Shown one piece after another: positions 58,054 through 64,000 of a stretch of 64,000 nt of DNA; position 1 is the first letter of the stretch; every line of letters starts with the position of its first letter. Source of the stretch: Kuschelorhynchus macadamiae (lineage: Eukaryota; Arthropoda; Insecta; Coleoptera; Curculionidae); the NCBI GenBank assembly GCA_030620095.1, contig JAUTXW010000936.1, positions 620,001 to 684,000 on the forward strand. Direction: 5' to 3'. A model generated the notes under the pieces. The model was not told the origin of the DNA and did no database searches. It saw only the letters and a program-made list of their open reading frames with translations. A program made the position numbers and the translations under genes.

Positions 58054-59429
58054 TACCGCACCTGATCATTTAATACTATACTGAAAACATTGAAGTTAAA
58101 CCTCTCTTGAGAACGCGTTTGGCGTAAAGCATGCGGATTTTCTGCTGCCCAGAAATGTTCGTTTCTTCTATTTGTTATTCCTTCTCTAGAAAATTTCGCT
58201 TCATAGGTCCAAAATATTCTTGAAAGGAATTGAGGGTCCTCTTGAATTATCAAAAACATGAATTCGCAAAATTCTACTCATCGGACGTCATCACCAGGTC
58301 TCAAGGCTTGCACGTTTTGGAAGGCATAAGGGTGCATATGATGTTAGCTCAAGATTCTTTGGAAAGATGAAGAAGAAATTCCCAAATCATTTTCTGCAGA
58401 CGGTATTGAACTTTGCGGGTTTGCGTGGAAACAAGCTAATGTGTTTATTACGTTATCCTCGGCATTTGGCACTGGTTTCGGAACATTTTTTGTAACCTTA
58501 ACCTTGCCAAAACGCAAAAAGTTCGTTTCAATCCTCTTGAATTTTGACTTGTTCATTGACGGCAAATCAGGGTGGCGTTCATTAAACACACGACCCGTTC
58601 TCTCCAAAATTTTATAACATTCTCCATGAATATAAAATATATTGAGAATATCAGCGTTTGAGTATTCTTCCATTTCGATTCAGCAGATTTAGTTTATCAC
58701 TGACAGCTTTCGATAAATAACGCATACTAATCATCTGTCGTATTGGATATCGGATCTCAATTGTTTTTCCATGGCTCACCATTGGAACATGTAAACATTT
58801 AAGCAAATACATACGATATTTTTATAAAACCTAATTATTTCGAAAATGGTTACGAATAGGTATAGGGAACCTTAATACAGTTCGATAGAAAATGAAATTC
58901 TACATTTGATGGTGCATAAAGTTATAGGGTGTCCCATTTAAAAAAACGGACTTTAGCGGCTCTGAAAATGTCAATGTTTGCCGCTGAATTTAGGACACTT
59001 TGTATAAAAATAGACAAATTCAATAAAAAAAATAGAAACCTAAAATTATTTACCGATCGTCTGCAAAATATGAAGATTATATCTTCAAAACTTACAAAAA
59101 TATGAGATTTTAAAATTTGGTACCCCGAAGGCTCATTTTCGGTTCAAGGTCAAATATCTTAAGAACGCTTGAGCCTAGGTATAGGACATGCTACATAAAA
59201 TAGCATTAAAATTCTCCGTAAAATCCAAAAATATCATAAAATATAAGGTGTTCCATTTAAAATAAGCAAGTTGATACCAACTTCCGGTTAAACCGGAAGT
59301 GACAGGAAGTTGAAAATATTTCAAAAAAGAAGTACCCCTTGACCTTACCTTAACTTCAAAATTTGAAATTTTTAACTAAATGGCATCATCAAAAACTTTT
59401 AATGAACGGGTTGCGTGAATAACTCTATA

Positions 59430-59873
59430 ACAAAAGTGCGGGAAGTGTAATTTTTTGAATCCTAAATTTGGACCATAATTAATTTCCTTGTCTTCAATAT
59501 CAACTAATGTTAATTTTGCTAATTCCTCTCTTTTGCAGGCGCCTACAAGCCCAAAAATAGTCGCAACTTTCAACAAAAGGTATATATCATTTGGCGCATT
59601 ATTCCTGAAATCCAATACATTTTCTTTTGTAATAATATTTGCTTTCCTTGGTTTGAAGCCAACAGTTTGTTTTTTGATAAAATTGCTTGATTCAAGAAAA
59701 TAAGCTAATAGTACCTCTTTAACCGTTTTCACACCTTTTCCTTTGGACCATTTCCCGAATAAGTCACACTGCTTTTCTTACTTCTGTTTTGATTTTACCG
59801 GCAGTAGCTCCAAATTTGCTGATTTCGCGGTTTTTAGTGCCTCTTCTGGTATTTCTTCATCTGAACTATCCAT
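59430..59873 (-). pseudogene. Crypton tyrosine recombinase, proximal half
   Basis: ATG 59873 opens MDSSDEEIPEEALKTAKSAN and NLELLPVKSKQK, then a stop; the next frame continues KTVKEVLLAYFLESSNFIKK, VGFKPRKANIITKENVLDF, NNAPNDIYLLLKVATIFGL and GACKREELAKLTLVDIEDKE. This is the start and core of a Crypton recombinase like the one at 28110-31140. The gene is cut by the DD41D element and a partial duplication; the catalytic C-terminal blocks are not present on this side. Confidence 0.8.
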
Positions 59874-59874
59874 T

Positions 59875-60640
59875 TTCAGCAGAATTACTTTTTTTGAAGC
59901 TTTTTTCGAATGTGAATGTTTTTATTTTGGTTGACATAGCGATTGAACGTTTGTATTTTGGTTGACTAGCTAAAAGACTGAAATTGTCAAAATTGCAAGG
60001 TGGCAAAGAGAAATTATTGTTTTTTTGACACTGACAAATAATGATACAGGTCGTTTAATTAGTTATTTGGAGTAAATTTAGCTAAATTCTCTATAAGTGT
60101 AACAGAAAACACGATAAATCTTTATTTTTTGAGTATTATTTAATGCTCAAAACATTAAAATATCTAAAAGTCCTGTTTAAAGACGATAATTCAGCGAATA
60201 AAAAAGTGTGCGCAAAGTTCAATTTTGCACACGCAAATGAGTGTGCAAAGTAATCACTTCACGCACGCTGGTAGAAAAATATTTAATCCATTCGTTTTCT
60301 ATAAAGCTATACATTTCTTTTATTTACCTATGGTGGATCAATTTAAAATTTCTATAAGACAAGTTCATAATATTAGCGTTTTACTCACTGTAATACCAGA
60401 AGCGTATTACAGATTTACAGTCAGTTGTAAGACAGGAGATTATTTTTAATGCTATAGAAAATAAAAAAAGTTTTTTATTACAACCCATATAATTGGGCAA
60501 CTATCTTTCGTTATTTGAGATATTTAACTTAATAAAACAACAATTACCTATATAAAATTTGTTTTCAATTTAATTAGACTATGTGGTCAGAAATAAATAT
60601 ATTCATAGATATAACAAATATATTCATAGGTACACGAGGT
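59875..60640. other. AT-rich spacer with possible Crypton end
   Basis: The sequence CAAAGTAATCACTTCACGCACG near 60247 resembles 52853-52880. Otherwise no signal; the frame 60225-60449 has no motif. Confidence 0.4.
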
Positions 60641-60649
60641 AACTATGAG

Positions 60650-61140
60650 AATTTTTACTTCATGAAATCTGAACACTGAATGATGATACCTCGTGCAATC
60701 GAGGGTGAAACTTCAGATAGTAGTTCCGATTTGACAGGATCTAATCTGACCAAAGCCGTGAAAGCTATATGGAATTAAAATATTATAGACAAAAAAAAAG
60801 GGAATTTTATGAAATGGTTGATATAAAAAGAAAATAAACAAAAACTCCATAAATTATAGAAAAATGTTGCCAGCAACCTCTGCAGTATCTATATTTCTAT
60901 ATTGCAATAGGAAAATCTAATACATGTCCCAAATGTTTTGTGTTATGTGTATTTGGATTATTGACATACACGCTCTTGGGTAAGATACCATATTCATAAC
61001 AAATTTTAGACTTGAAAAAGACCAAAACTATGGCTGAAACGTTTTTAGACAGCAATAAATGTATTTTTCCAAGTAACTTGATTAACATAAACAAAAATAT
61101 GAATATTTGTTTTCTTTTATATTGCACAGGTGCCTGTCGT
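60650..61140 (+). mobile_element. Penelope-like 3' non-coding remnants
   Basis: At 60680-60711 ATGATGATACCTCGTGCAAT and GGGTGAAAC reproduce the motif following the Penelope ORF at 40967. At 61010-61045 GACTTGAAAAAGACC and GGCTGAAACGTTTT resemble other Penelope-type 3' ends. No coding part remains. Confidence 0.4.
60680..60711 (+). ncRNA. Hammerhead-like core, one core mismatch
   Basis: ATGATGA replaces the expected CTGATGA; stem II (CCTCG/CGAGG with loop TGCAAT) pairs well and is followed by GAAAC. Probably a decayed Penelope ribozyme. Confidence 0.4.
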
Positions 61141-62394
<1,254 letters not shown>

Positions 62395-62571
62395 ATATAT
62401 ATATTTATATATAAAAAGATTTTGTGTAATAAGCGTACTTTGTTAATAATTTTCTCCCAAACCAAATATTCTCATTAATCAGAATACATACTAGTTTCTA
62501 AAAATAAACAGAAAATAACATTTTTGTATTTTCTATGATTCTGTATAAAATAATAATTATTTATTTTTTAA

Positions 62572-63105
<534 letters not shown>

Positions 63106-63215
63106 TGTGATAAAATGTGCTATTTGTTTTAAAATTTGCTTAGGTATAACGTCAGAAAAAGATAAATACCAATAATTTGCAAAAATTCGTTTTGTTTCAT
63201 ATACCTTCTTAAAAC

Positions 63216-63218
<3 letters not shown>

Positions 63219-63281
<63 letters not shown>
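63219..63281. repeat. (TA)n microsatellite, about 62 bp
   Basis: Begins immediately after AAAACACCC, so it may have grown from a mariner-type terminus. Confidence 0.9.
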
Positions 63282-63283
<2 letters not shown>

Positions 63284-63284
63284 T

Positions 63285-64000
63285 TAGGGTTATAATGATT
63301 CAAATTAACCCAACCGTACGTGGAATAATTTCACAATATTACCGGTTTGTTCATTACATATCGTAAGTAAATTTGTTAACTAATTGCACAACAGTCAATG
63401 AAAAACAATTAGTGGTTAATCCTGATTAGTGTGAAATGTGTTGATATTGAATCAAGCGAAATCCGCAGAAATGGCTGACGTAATCGAAAATTAAACTGTC
63501 AATATCTTTTAAGTTTTCGTAATCTATATTCAATATAACAGACAATATTTATTATTCAGATTTAGGTTATTAAACTTAAAATAACATTATATTACTTAAT
63601 TATTTTGTGCCAAGAGGGTGGCGAATTTGACGTAAGTGTGGAATGAGGAAGAATTTATGTTATTAAGTTTACAGTTGTCGCAGCAAATTTTCTTTCCATT
63701 CCCATTTCTAAGTAAATTCTACCGTTGAGTTTTCAATTAGAAAACCTTTAGGAAGTTGAACAGAGTAATAAAAAAATAGGTATTATAGATATTATAAATA
63801 TTAAAACAGCAAGTATAGATTATTAAACCAACAAATAACCCGACTGCTTCGAACTGAATAAGGAAGGTATACATGTGAAAGACATTTGCCTTCATTGATT
63901 TTCACTCAGGCTTAATTGGAAACATATAGTTTTTTCTATGTTTTATATGTTTTTTGCATACCTTGTATACCATATAAGCAACTGTACAAAGAGTAGTAAA
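63285..64000. other. AT-rich DNA, nothing recognised
   Basis: No coding frame of note, no terminus and no repeat matched to the rest of the window. Confidence 0.55.

Larger units (their letters stand above)
54549..58673 (-). pseudogene. DD41D transposase interrupted by a pogo element
   Basis: The minus strand from ATG 58673 (MEEYSNADILNIFYIHGEC) is in one frame to the insertion at 58054, with stops at 58344 and near 58266. It resumes after the pogo element at 54990 in the same frame if one TA is counted, spelling NDQVRYCIYEDN. Motifs are FWTYEAKFSREGITNRRN (the first Asp appears as TYEA, so lost), YQLDGAPAHNSAAV and RSPDLTPLDFYLWGFIKG; 41 residues separate the last two. A third stop lies at 54678, and the gene ends at 54549 after QMNGQHIEHLL. 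The restored length would be 353 codons, as in the relatives. Confidence 0.88.
53528..59427 (-). mobile_element. DD41D mariner-like element with TIRs of about 650 bp, carrying a nested pogo
   Basis: TA flanks both ends (53526-53527 and 59428-59429). The left end is CAGGGTTATTCACGCAACCC; the right read inward is TAGAGTTATTCACGCAACCC. The inverted arms run 53528 to about 54180 and about 58745 to 59427, the longest in this window. Each arm holds two further CACCC/GTGTCC-type words near 53937 and 58930. Without the pogo element the element is about 2.84 kb. Confidence 0.9.

Noticed and set aside
60897..61127. Minus-strand 76-codon hydrophobic frame
   Set aside because: No motif, and the + strand resembles Penelope 3' non-coding DNA.
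63200..63303. Minus-strand frame starting in a TA run
   Set aside because: Driven by the repeat; no family motif in the rest.

Overview
The window looks like AT-rich nuclear DNA of an insect. The evidence is the mix of transposon families (DD41D mariner-like elements with a DUF4817-type N-terminus, Crypton tyrosine recombinases, TTF zinc-finger hAT, pogo, Transib, Penelope, Jockey-type and R2-type LINEs), long (TA)n tracts and spliceosomal introns. A beetle is plausible, but this is inference. I see no host gene, tRNA, rRNA or CRISPR. Almost every coding stretch belongs to a mobile element and most are broken. Only two transposase ORFs are uninterrupted: the DD41D transposase at 45053-46138 and a pogo transposase at 49607-51160.

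Layout. 0.6-3.1 kb: a complete DDD-transposase element (Sola-like candidate) with 36-bp inverted termini and an ATAT target duplication. 4.5-5.9 kb: two oppositely oriented IS630-like fragments. 6.6-9.3 kb: a complete but dead hAT. 9.9-12.9 kb: pogo element 1. 13.3-20.8 kb: a Penelope 3' end with an inverted partial copy, then a 2.4-kb tandem duplication containing a dead LINE; a DD41D element sits inside the second unit. 21.4-26.9 kb: a Penelope-like element with a nearly full-length Jockey-type LINE in its 3' region. 26.9-31.1 kb: a degenerate tandem array and a Crypton split by a DD41D element. 32.3-37.4 kb: a Transib/RAG1-like transposase split by an hAT. 38.8-41.0 kb: an orphan hAT end and a decayed Penelope element. 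41.7-43.6 kb: two R2-type LINE fragments with restriction-like endonuclease. 43.7-47.0 kb: an old DD41D copy with an intact DD41D element inside. 47.1-52.1 kb: a LINE interrupted by pogo element 2. 53.0-59.9 kb: a three-level nest (Crypton, DD41D, pogo element 3). 61.5-63.3 kb: a LINE 3' end and (TA)n tracts.

The elements are autonomous parasites or their remains; they do not form a pathway. Boundaries were read from inverted termini and target duplications (TA for mariner and pogo, 8 bp for hAT, 4 bp for the first element, 11 bp for the LINE). Many insertions can be ordered in time because one element interrupts another and the flanking reading frame resumes. The parts most worth a second look are the Transib remnant, five DD41D copies that all keep the 41-residue spacing, iterated subterminal motifs in three pogo families, hammerhead-ribozyme-like cores at Penelope ends, and direct duplications next to DD41D insertions.
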